From positions 1-6,287 of the forward strand of contig JAKAEH010000059.1 in NCBI GenBank assembly GCA_021825955.1: DNA of 6,287 nucleotides, in the 5' to 3' direction. Shown here one piece after another: positions 1-4,407 of the stretch. The translations under genes and the position numbers were made by a program. Position 1 is the stretch's first letter, and each line of letters opens with the position of its first letter. The notes beneath the pieces were generated by a model that was not told where the DNA came from, did not search any database, and saw only the letters and a program-made list of their open reading frames with translations. The DNA is from a bacterium (lineage in GTDB: Bacteria; Patescibacteria; Microgenomatia; Levybacterales; UBA12049).

Positions 1-1039
1 TAAAGGATGAATCGACCTGAGCAATAGTCACTTTTTCAACCTTTCCGGTCCCTTCGGCCGAAAGGACTGTATGGTTAAGGTAAATTGGAACCCCCATGCG
101 CTTAATTTTATCGGCATGCACTTTATACCCCGAAACATTGGGTAAAATATCGCAGATGCCGGCTACTTTAATGCCTGCCTGCAATGCATGGTACGCGCCA
201 ATTAAGCCAACGTTGCCGCTGCCTACAATAAATACCTTTTCGGATGATTTTACCAGGTCCCTGTTTACAAGCGTCTGGAACGCTCCGGCGCCGTAAACAC
301 CGGGCAGATGGTTACCGGGGAAAATGATTGAACGTTCCCGGGCGCCTGCCGATATAATAAGCCCTTCAAATTCTACTATTACGTAGTTTTTGTTATCTAC
401 AAAAAGGCCCGCTTTTTTATCCTTGTAAACCCCTACAACTGAAGTGCTTGAATAGATTTTAACATTAGGGTAAGAGCGCACTTCTTTTTCGAGCTTGTGG
501 GCAATATCAATTCCCCTTGTGCCCGCGTAGCAGTCTTCAATTGAGCCGAAGAATTTATGCGTCTGCAATAAAAGCTTACCCCCTAAAAGGTTCTTATCAT
601 CCACAAGAATAATATTAAGCCCCAGTTTGGCAAGTTCAATTGTTGAGGTAAGCCCCGAAGGCCCTCCACCAATAACGAGCACATCGCATTTTTCTTCGAA
701 TTTTTCAGTCTTTTTAATTGGGGTATTATCTTCGGGCAGTTTTGGCACATAGCGGAGTGTTTCAATATTCATCCCTTCTTTAAGGGGTGTAATGCAAGAT
801 TTTAAGGGTAAACCATCAATAATTAGTGTACAATGGGAACATTGGCCGTTGGCGCAGTAAATTCCCTGCGGGGCATCATCTCTCTTGTGAATTGCAAATT
901 CTTTCACCTTGTTCGATATTAAAGCCGACGATACAGCCTCTCCTTCGTATCCTTCAAATTTTTTACCATTGAAAAAAAATTCTACTTTTTTCTCATTTTC
1001 CGGAACTGAAAGGACAGGATGTTTTAGTATCCTTTCCAT
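1..1039 (-). CDS. FAD/NAD(P)-dependent oxidoreductase with N-terminal [2Fe-2S] domain (partial, 3' end missing)
   Basis: The frame is open from the ATG at 1039-1037 to the window edge, giving 346 residues with no stop. A GAGG Shine-Dalgarno site (complement of 1046-1049) lies 6 nt upstream and supports this start. Residues about 18-95 resemble the Fer2_4 domain, with cysteines 62, 67, 70 and 82 in the C-x4-C-x2-C-x11-C spacing of a plant-type [2Fe-2S] cluster. Residues from about 118 form a two-dinucleotide-binding reductase: GGGPSG at 124-129 for FAD, GSGNVG at 273-278 for the second nucleotide, and the family signatures SAGARER (230-236) and PGNHLPGV (241-248). This arrangement is known from the alpha/B subunits of sarcosine oxidase, opine oxidase, D-hydroxyproline dehydrogenase and cyanide-forming glycine dehydrogenase, which oxidise amino acids or amines with a partner subunit. 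The substrate cannot be read here. No signal peptide is visible, so it is probably cytoplasmic. The C-terminus, where relatives may carry a second cysteine cluster, is outside the window. Confidence 0.9.
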   Translation of the reverse strand, partial: MERILKHPVLSVPENEKKVEFFFNGKKFEGYEGEAVSSALISNKVKEFAIHKRDDAPQGIYCANGQCSHCTLIIDGLPLKSCITPLKEGMNIETLRYVPKLPEDNTPIKKTEKFEEKCDVLVIGGGPSGLTSTIELAKLGLNIILVDDKNLLGGKLLLQTHKFFGSIEDCYAGTRGIDIAHKLEKEVRSYPNVKIYSSTSVVGVYKDKKAGLFVDNKNYVIVEFEGLIISAGARERSIIFPGNHLPGVYGAGAFQTLVNRDLVKSSEKVFIVGSGNVGLIGAYHALQAGIKVAGICDILPNVSGYKVHADKIKRMGVPIYLNHTVLSAEGTGKVEKVTIAQVDSSF

Positions 1040-1049
1040 AAATTACCTC

Positions 1050-1309
1050 ATTCTAAGGTTTTTTACGCCTTTTTAATGTTATTGTTCAGTTGTTGGAACT
1101 GTCCTGTTTTGCACTATATCTGTAGTGTGTCAAAAATTATTCCATTCAAATATAGCTACTTGTTAAGAATACTCAAATTATGATTATTGCCCCCCATTCT
1201 TATTTTTTTATTCTTTTAGCCCGCAATAATTGCTTAATATGAGACAGTTTTCTATATTTCAACCTCAAATTTTTGTTTGACTTACTGACTTACAATTTGA
1301 TTTTTTTAT
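1050..1309. other. AT-rich divergent intergenic region
   Basis: This stretch separates the leftward oxidoreductase from the rightward tRNA and should hold both promoters. I see no gene. On the minus strand a perfect TTGACA (complement of 1128-1133) lies beside a 5-bp inverted repeat (CACTA 1112-1116, TAGTG 1123-1127), but no good -10 box follows at normal spacing. No promoter is called with confidence. Confidence 0.5.
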
Positions 1310-1395
1310 GCCGAAGTGGCGGAATTGGTAGACGCGCTGGACTCAAAATCCAGTGAGGCTCAAACCTCGTGCCGGTTCGAGTCCGGCCTCCGGTA
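1310..1395 (+). tRNA. tRNA-Leu(CAA)
   Basis: A class II tRNA of 86 nt that decodes UUG. The anticodon stem CTGGA (1337-1341) pairs with TCCAG (1349-1353) around the loop CTCAAAA, which puts CAA at 1344-1346. The long variable arm pairs GAGG (1355-1358) with CCTC (1365-1368). The T arm is GCCGG, TTCGAGT, CCGGC (1371-1387). The acceptor strands GCCGAAG (1310-1316) and CTCCGGT (1388-1394) form five Watson-Crick pairs plus a terminal G:U and one A-C mismatch. The discriminator is A at 1395, as expected for leucine. CCA is not encoded, so it would be added by the CCA-adding enzyme. The D arm region (TGGCGGAATTGGTAGACGCG) is typical of leucine tRNAs. Confidence 0.95.
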
Positions 1396-1397
1396 CT
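1365..1397 (+). repeat. tRNA-Leu 3'-end sequence, copy 1 (intact, att-like)
   Basis: These 33 nt cover the last part of the variable arm, the T arm, the acceptor strand and 2 nt beyond the tRNA. All of them recur in order at 1683-1753, in three blocks of 11, 6 and 16 nt. Tyrosine-integrase elements typically leave this kind of repeat at tRNA genes, but no integrase is present here. Confidence 0.85.
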
Positions 1398-1398
1398 G

Positions 1399-1429
1399 AA
1401 AGCCCAACTTTTACCAGTTGGGCTTTTTT
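1399..1429 (+). terminator. Intrinsic terminator of tRNA-Leu
   Basis: AAAGCCCAAC (1399-1408) pairs perfectly with GTTGGGCTTT (1417-1426) around an 8-nt loop, and a run of six T (1424-1429) follows. It begins 4 nt after the tRNA. Because it ends just before the GIY-YIG ribosome-binding site, it should also limit readthrough into that gene. Confidence 0.9.
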
Positions 1430-1432
1430 ATT

Positions 1433-1437
1433 AGAGG
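1433..1437 (+). promoter_or_regulatory. Ribosome-binding site fixing the GIY-YIG start
   Basis: AGAGG lies 5 nt before the ATG at 1443. The same frame is open further upstream into the tRNA (an ATG-less extension to 1353), but that part is tRNA and terminator sequence, so the 1443 start is chosen. Confidence 0.75.
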
Positions 1438-1442
1438 TTAGC

Positions 1443-1736
1443 ATGTATTTTGTTTACTCCCTCAAAAGCTGTAATCATAAATATGTTTATGTTGGTATTA
1501 CCGAAAACATTGAAAGAAGACTTTACCAGCATAACCATGGTCAAAATAAATCCACTAAACCTTACTCCCCCTTCTTTTTACTTTACTATGAGAAACTACC
1601 GGATAGAAAAGCTGCCAGAGAGAGAGAAATTTATTTGAAATCTACATCTGGAAAAAGATTCTTATACGAGTTGCTTGATAACCCTCGTGCCGGCCTGCCT
1701 CCCGAAGGGAGGTTCGAGCCTCCCCTTGGGAGGTAA
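1443..1736 (+). CDS. Small GIY-YIG nuclease-domain protein (97 aa)
   Basis: A single GIY-YIG domain of about 80 residues, close to the usual length of stand-alone members (UPF0213/YhbQ-like, often mislabelled excinuclease ABC subunit C). The first strand reads YFVYSLK (2-8, with VY in place of IY) and the second YVYVGIT (14-20, YVG for YIG). Helix residues R25/R26 and H30 follow (NIERRLYQHN). The metal-binding glutamate is probably E62 in REREIYLKS (59-67). All the expected catalytic elements are therefore present, and a metal-dependent DNA endonuclease is the likely activity. The true target is unknown. Residues 80-97 (NPRAGLPPEGRFEPPLGR) are not part of the fold: they are encoded by a duplicated tRNA end carrying two palindromes. 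The gene sits between two tRNA-end copies, with a terminator on each side, so expression probably depends on readthrough or a weak internal promoter. Confidence 0.85.
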   Translation: MYFVYSLKSCNHKYVYVGITENIERRLYQHNHGQNKSTKPYSPFFLLYYEKLPDRKAAREREIYLKSTSGKRFLYELLDNPRAGLPPEGRFEPPLGR

Positions 1737-1753
1737 ATCCGGCCTCCGGTACT
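1683..1753 (+). pseudogene. Interrupted tRNA-Leu 3'-end remnant (copy 2)
   Basis: CCTCGTGCCGG (1683-1693), TTCGAG (1713-1718) and TCCGGCCTCCGGTACT (1738-1753) match 1365-1397 exactly and in order. They are separated by two inserts of 19 nt each (1694-1712 and 1719-1737). The T-stem halves GCCGG (1689-1693) and CCGGC (1739-1743) survive, but now enclose two hairpins in place of the T loop. There is no 5' half, so it cannot be a working tRNA. It overlaps the last 18 codons of the GIY-YIG gene and supplies its stop codon. Confidence 0.85.
1698..1733. repeat. Twin GC-rich palindromes inside the tRNA remnant
   Basis: CCTCCC-GAA-GGGAGG (1698-1712) and CCTCCC-CTT-GGGAGG (1719-1733) have identical 6-bp arms and different 3-nt loops, separated by TTCGAG. 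The facing arms can also pair with each other (AAGGGAGG with CCTCCCCTT, one bulge), so alternative folds are possible. The pair may be one repeat unit that happens to contain TTCGAG, rather than two insertions. Confidence 0.85.
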
Positions 1754-1755
1754 TT

Positions 1756-1788
1756 AAGGTCGATTTCTTTACGGAATCGGCCTTTTTT
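1756..1788 (+). terminator. Second intrinsic terminator, after the tRNA remnant
   Basis: AAGGTCGATT (1756-1765) pairs with AATCGGCCTT (1775-1784), with one G:U, around a 9-nt loop, and T runs from 1783 to 1788. Its place just after the tRNA-end copy mirrors the terminator at 1399-1429. Both end in CTTTTTTATT, although the stems differ. Confidence 0.85.
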
Positions 1789-1841
1789 ATTGCCTCGTCA
1801 GTCTGTGGTGAGTGACCGAAAACAATAAAAACAAGCAATTT

Positions 1842-1877
1842 GTTGTCAATTTACTTGTCACTTTTGTTGTCACTATT
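1842..1877 (+). repeat. Three tandem 12-bp repeats with TTGTCA core
   Basis: GTTGTCAATTTA, CTTGTCACTTTT and GTTGTCACTATT follow each other without gaps. TTGTCA falls at 1843, 1855 and 1867, exactly 12 bp apart, close to one helical turn. Same-face direct repeats like these are often protein-binding sites, for example integrase arm-type sites or repressor sites. No bound protein can be named. Confidence 0.6.
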
Positions 1878-1981
1878 TTGAACGACTTAGAACAAAATAA
1901 GAAAGCCCTTACAGACCGCCAAAGGAGTTACCACGCTCCCCTGATCCGCTCAGGCTTCCTTCATATAAAATATTTTCAGCC

Positions 1982-1993
1982 CGCAGGGGTCGT
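1982..1993. repeat. Left half of IS target palindrome plus CGT duplication
   Basis: CGCAGGGGT (1982-1990) is the exact reverse complement of ACCCCTGCG (3535-3543) on the other side of the IS. CGT at 1991-1993 is repeated at 3532-3534. Removing the IS and one CGT restores a hairpin with 9-bp arms and a 3-nt loop. Confidence 0.8.
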
Positions 1994-2009
1994 GAGTCTG
2001 TCCGAGAAC
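1994..2009 (+). repeat. IS left terminal inverted repeat
   Basis: GAGTCTGTCCGAGAAC, a perfect 16-bp match to the reverse complement of 3516-3531. It lies downstream of the transposase stop codon. Similarity ends sharply at 2010. Confidence 0.88.
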
Positions 2010-2055
2010 CTCATCTGGTTAGCGATTATTTTATTTGTATAACGATTGCCCCATG

Positions 2056-3459
2056 TTAAGCAGGCATTAGTTTTGCAATTTTCTTAATGTTGTATGCTAG
2101 GCAAACCAAATTAAATTCATTTTTAGTCTTTTCTTTCCCTCTTAGCAAAAATCTTGTAAATCCCATTATGTATTTTAACTGCGCATATACAGGCTCTATT
2201 ATGGCTATTCTTCTGTTGTAAATCGCCCTGCCTTCTGCTGTTTTTAATTTATCCGACATTACTTTTTTAAATATATCATTTTCATATATCTGTATTTGCC
2301 GATATATCCCATTTTTTGAGCGGATACATTCATCTTTTAATTTACATTCGCGGCAGTTTGTACCTTTGTAGACTTTAAATTTATTCCCATTTCTTGTGGA
2401 GTTATTAGAATATTTCATTGGTTGTTTGCGTGGGCAAATATATTCATCCTTTTCTTTGTTGTATACAAAATTCCTTCTGTCGTATTTTGATATCCCTTCT
2501 TTCATTTCTTTATCATAGGTAGATGATGGTATATACGCCTCGATTTTTTCCTTTTCTATATATCTATACGTTTCACCGCTGTAATATCCGGCATCTGCTG
2601 ATATTATCTCAGGTCTTTCTTTTGTATTCTTCTCTATCTCAGGGTATATTTCTTCCAGTAAATGATTATCTGTGCTCACGGTTTTCACGTCGCATACTGT
2701 TATGATTTGATTCTTACTGTCTACGGCCAGTTGTACATTAAAACAGGTGTCATAACCTCCATCCCCTTTTTTCATTATCTTCGTATCGCTATCTGTTAAA
2801 TTGACATTTTTTACTTTATCCTTTTTTATTTTTTCTTTCGCTTCCTTTATCTTTCCCAATAACCGGGCCTCGTCCTGCAACTCTTCCGGTATTTCATATC
2901 CGGTTTTATCTCCATATAACTTGTCTTCTGCTTTGTCAGCTTCCTCGGCTTCCTTGAATATCTTTTCTATCAGTTTTGCTTTCTTTTCCAGTTCACTCAG
3001 TGTATAGCTTCTATTTCTTGATGAATTAGATTTTATTTTACTCCCGTCTATCGCTATGTGCTGCATGTTAAATAAATTCATCCCCTTGCATACTTCCAAC
3101 ACCTGTAGAAAACAGTCCTTAAAATATTTCCCTTTGTCTTTTCTAAAGTCACTTATTGTTCTGAAGTCCGGATGCTGCATTCCTGTTAAATACATAAAAA
3201 ATGCATCGCTGCTTAACCTTTCCGCTATTTTTCTGGATGTTCGTACTCCAATTGTATATCCATAAATCAGGATTTTCACTAGCATTTTGGGATGATAGGC
3301 TGGCTGGCCCTCTTCACTATAACTAGCATATAAGTAAGTAAAATCAAAGTTATCTACTATTTTATTTATAACTCTTACTATATGATCTTTTGGAACCAGT
3401 TCGTCTATGGATTGCGGGAATAACTGTCCTTGGGATTGTTGGTATGGCTTAAATTTCAT
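2056..3459 (-). CDS. IS1182-family DDE transposase (467 aa)
   Basis: Catalyses cut-and-paste or copy-type movement of the surrounding element. From the N-terminus: a DUF772-type helical DNA-binding region (about 10-115, with HPKMLVKILIYGY and the HPDFRTISDFRK motif), a charged probable coiled coil (about 155-217), then an RNase-H-like DDE core. The likely catalytic residues are D138 (AIDGSK), D289 (ISADAGYY) and E422 (IIEPVYAQLK). Between the second D and the E is a Cys group (C342, C369, C372, C378), likely a zinc-binding insert typical of this family. Length is normal and no frameshift is seen. I start at ATG 3459-3457, which has GAGA (complement of 3465-3468) 5 nt upstream. An in-frame TTG at 3486 would add 9 residues but has poorer support. 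No separate promoter is evident in the 70 bp before the start. Confidence 0.93.
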   Translation of the reverse strand: MKFKPYQQSQGQLFPQSIDELVPKDHIVRVINKIVDNFDFTYLYASYSEEGQPAYHPKMLVKILIYGYTIGVRTSRKIAERLSSDAFFMYLTGMQHPDFRTISDFRKDKGKYFKDCFLQVLEVCKGMNLFNMQHIAIDGSKIKSNSSRNRSYTLSELEKKAKLIEKIFKEAEEADKAEDKLYGDKTGYEIPEELQDEARLLGKIKEAKEKIKKDKVKNVNLTDSDTKIMKKGDGGYDTCFNVQLAVDSKNQIITVCDVKTVSTDNHLLEEIYPEIEKNTKERPEIISADAGYYSGETYRYIEKEKIEAYIPSSTYDKEMKEGISKYDRRNFVYNKEKDEYICPRKQPMKYSNNSTRNGNKFKVYKGTNCRECKLKDECIRSKNGIYRQIQIYENDIFKKVMSDKLKTAEGRAIYNRRIAIIEPVYAQLKYIMGFTRFLLRGKEKTKNEFNLVCLAYNIKKIAKLMPA

Positions 3460-3515
3460 CTTATTCTCTTTTTTTGCCTTAACCAACTTATTTAAATTTT
3501 TATTTTAAATCTATA

Positions 3516-3531
3516 GTTCTCGGACAGACTC
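3516..3531 (-). repeat. IS right terminal inverted repeat
   Basis: GTTCTCGGACAGACTC, the perfect reverse complement of 1994-2009, placed upstream of the transposase start. It directly adjoins CGT (3532-3534) and the right half of the target palindrome. Confidence 0.88.
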
Positions 3532-3543
3532 CGTACCCCTGCG
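3532..3543. repeat. Right half of IS target palindrome plus CGT duplication
   Basis: CGT (3532-3534) repeats 1991-1993, and ACCCCTGCG (3535-3543) completes the palindrome begun at 1982-1990. Confidence 0.8.
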
Positions 3544-3550
3544 CTTATAC

Positions 3551-3573
3551 GCCCGGTAATTCACCCTCCGGGC
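3551..3573. repeat. Short hairpin
   Basis: GCCCGG (3551-3556) pairs with CCGGGC (3568-3573) around an 11-nt loop. There is no T-tract, so it is not a standard terminator. It is the first of a series of palindromes filling 3545-4270. Confidence 0.55.
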
Positions 3574-3607
3574 AAAGTATTGAGGGAATGATTAAACCCA
3601 GCCCCTC

Positions 3608-3631
3608 GTCCCTCTCTTGATAGAGAGGGAC
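3608..3631. repeat. 9-bp hairpin with GAGAGGGAC arm
   Basis: GTCCCTCTC (3608-3616) pairs with GAGAGGGAC (3623-3631) around TTGATA. The GAGAGGGAC arm recurs within both copies of the 96-bp direct repeat further right (3813-3821 and 4183-4191), which links this hairpin to the same repeat family. Confidence 0.65.
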
Positions 3632-3664
3632 AAACGCATTGTACCATAAACTTATATTAAGTCG

Positions 3665-3803
3665 TTTCAGCCCGCCGTTTTAACGGCGGGTCAATTAGCA
3701 TATCCACAAGTAATTCAACCGATTTATCGGTTTATCATAAATCGTTAAAACGATTAAAAGAATTGCTTGTGGATCGTTTACCCGCGGTTGAAACCGCGGG
3801 CTG
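3665..3803. repeat. Composite REP-like element: two outer hairpins around a nested cruciform
   Basis: Outer hairpins: CCCGCCGTT/AACGGCGGG (3671-3690) and CCCGCGGTT/AACCGCGGG (3781-3800), each a 9-bp perfect stem with a 2-nt loop. They face opposite ways: one is preceded by TTTCAG and the other followed by CTGTTT. Between them, ATCCACAAGTAATTC (3702-3716) pairs with GAATTGCTTGTGGAT (3760-3774), 14 of 15. Inside that are two further perfect 7-bp hairpins with 2-nt loops, AACCGAT/ATCGGTT (3717-3732) and AATCGTT/AACGATT (3740-3755). The arrangement of REP-like units in inverted pairs is similar to BIMEs of other bacteria. No coding potential is seen. Confidence 0.75.
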
Positions 3804-3870
3804 TTTCAAATGAGAGAGGGACGTACTCGGTCTAAAATAAAACACAAACAAACACGGTTCTAAGGTTTTA
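3775..3870 (+). repeat. 96-bp direct repeat, copy 1
   Basis: Matches 4145-4240 at 92 of 96 positions with no gaps. It starts with the palindrome CCCGCGGTT-GA-AACCGCGGG and runs through GAGAGAGGGACGTACTCGG to GGTTTTA. A weaker, still gapless similarity continues leftward to about 3740 (against 4110). Confidence 0.85.
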
Positions 3871-3876
3871 GCTAAC

Positions 3877-4018
3877 GCGCCTAGAAAATAATTGCGTTAA
3901 AAAATTTGCGAAATGAAGCGTTAAACGACAAAATATGTTTGAGTCCCGATGTAAATCGGGACGAGTTAATTTTGTCGTAGCGTAATGGAGCAAATTTTAG
4001 CGATTATTTTATCAGCGC
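3877..4018. repeat. 142-bp imperfect palindrome
   Basis: The left arm (3877-3934) and right arm (3969-4018) are imperfect reverse complements. Matched blocks in order are GCGC, AAAATAAT plus GC, AAAATTTGC and ACGACAAAAT. Differences lie in short spacers, and the left arm is 8 nt longer. The centre holds its own perfect hairpin, GTCCCGAT-GTAA-ATCGGGAC (3943-3962). There is no gene inside. It looks like a small nonautonomous palindromic element or a degenerate foldback repeat. Confidence 0.7.
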
Positions 4019-4029
4019 ATGTTCTTTTG

Positions 4030-4056
4030 GTTCTTTTCTTGCGCCAAGAAAAGAAC
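4030..4056. repeat. 12-bp perfect hairpin with a competing arm
   Basis: GTTCTTTTCTTG (4030-4041) pairs with CAAGAAAAGAAC (4045-4056) around CGC. A second left arm, ATGTTCTTTT (4019-4028), can pair with AAAAGAACAT (4049-4058) instead, so two exclusive folds exist. No T-tract follows. Confidence 0.65.
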
Positions 4057-4144
4057 ATTTATCATAACGATTCTAAACAAATGGGTAATATTGTTGCTCT
4101 TATTAAAATAACCGTTGAAACTGTTAAATGAATTTTTGGCTTCA

Positions 4145-4240
4145 CGTTTACCCGCGATTAAAACCGCGGGCTGTTTCAAATGAGAGAGGGACGTACTCGG
4201 TCTAAAATAAAACACAAACAAACACGGCTCTAGGGTTTTA
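4145..4240 (+). repeat. 96-bp direct repeat, copy 2
   Basis: Copy of 3775-3870 displaced by exactly 370 bp. Four substitutions; two of them lie in or beside the palindrome (CCCGCGATT in place of CCCGCGGTT), which leaves one mismatch in its stem. Confidence 0.85.
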
Positions 4241-4407
4241 CGCAAACGCGTGTATATCCCCCGCGAAGCGGCAAAAACACAAAAGAAACGCCATAGCGCC
4301 TTAAAATTGATAAAAAAAATAATTAACGCATCTATAAATATTGCAGGTAAATTTAAAAATATGTTTATATTCCCGTTAAAAATATTGATGATATCTCCGG
4401 AGGGTGC
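4241..4407. other. AT-rich leader before the histidine kinase
   Basis: Contains a minor CCGC-GAA-GCGG hairpin (4261-4271), then strongly AT-rich DNA. A TTGATA (4307-4312) and TATAAA (4333-4338) are present, but 20 bp apart, too wide for a standard promoter. The kinase promoter should lie here. The only firm signal is the Shine-Dalgarno GGAGGG at 4399-4404. Confidence 0.4.

Larger units (their letters stand above)
1790..1993. other. Noncoding stretch between the GIY-YIG cassette and the IS
   Basis: About 200 bp with no convincing gene. A GTG-started frame (1812-2042) runs through it into the IS, but it has no ribosome-binding site, matches nothing I recognise and ends inside the IS terminal region, so I do not call it. 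The stretch holds a 12-bp tandem repeat and, at its right edge, the left half of the palindrome that received the IS. Confidence 0.55.
1994..3531 (-). mobile_element. IS1182-family insertion sequence, apparently complete
   Basis: A 1538-bp element. GAGTCTGTCCGAGAAC (1994-2009) and its perfect reverse complement (3516-3531) form 16-bp terminal inverted repeats. The ends enclose one full-length transposase gene on the minus strand, with only about 60-70 bp of noncoding DNA on each side. Flanking CGT triplets (1991-1993, 3532-3534) look like a 3-bp target duplication, although such a short match could be part of the palindromic target. Size, single ORF and transposase type fit the IS1182 family. 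Intact ends and an intact reading frame suggest a recent insertion that may still be mobile. Confidence 0.88.

Noticed and set aside
1105..1133. Minus-strand promoter with perfect TTGACA for the oxidoreductase
   Set aside because: At 16-18 bp spacing the -10 position reads like AAAACA, matching TATAAT poorly. It also fails the TAnnTTTG pattern of FCB bacteria.
1271..1299. FCB-type promoter (TTTTG ... TACAATTTG) or TTGACT/TACAAT for the tRNA
   Set aside because: TACAATTTG has one base too many for TAnnTTTG, and the spacing to either upstream box (8-15 bp) is too short.
1353..1442. Upstream in-frame extension of the GIY-YIG ORF into the tRNA
   Set aside because: It would translate the tRNA T arm and the terminator hairpin. 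The ATG at 1443 has its own AGAGG site and begins exactly at the first strand of the GIY-YIG fold.
1812..2042. 76-codon GTG-started frame
   Set aside because: No ribosome-binding site, no recognisable domain. Its periodic VV/LL stretch comes from the 12-bp tandem repeat, and its last third lies inside the IS end.
3457..3486. TTG start adding nine residues to the transposase
   Set aside because: The ATG at 3459 has a GAGA site at good spacing, and the following residues (MKFKPY) fit the usual start of IS1182 transposases.
3665..4240. CRISPR-like array
   Set aside because: Only two copies of the long repeat, 370 bp apart, with structured DNA between them. There is no regular repeat-spacer pattern and no cas gene.
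4012..4245. 77-codon minus-strand frame
   Set aside because: It lies entirely over the 12-bp hairpin and direct-repeat copy 2, so the apparent coding sequence is a by-product of repeats.
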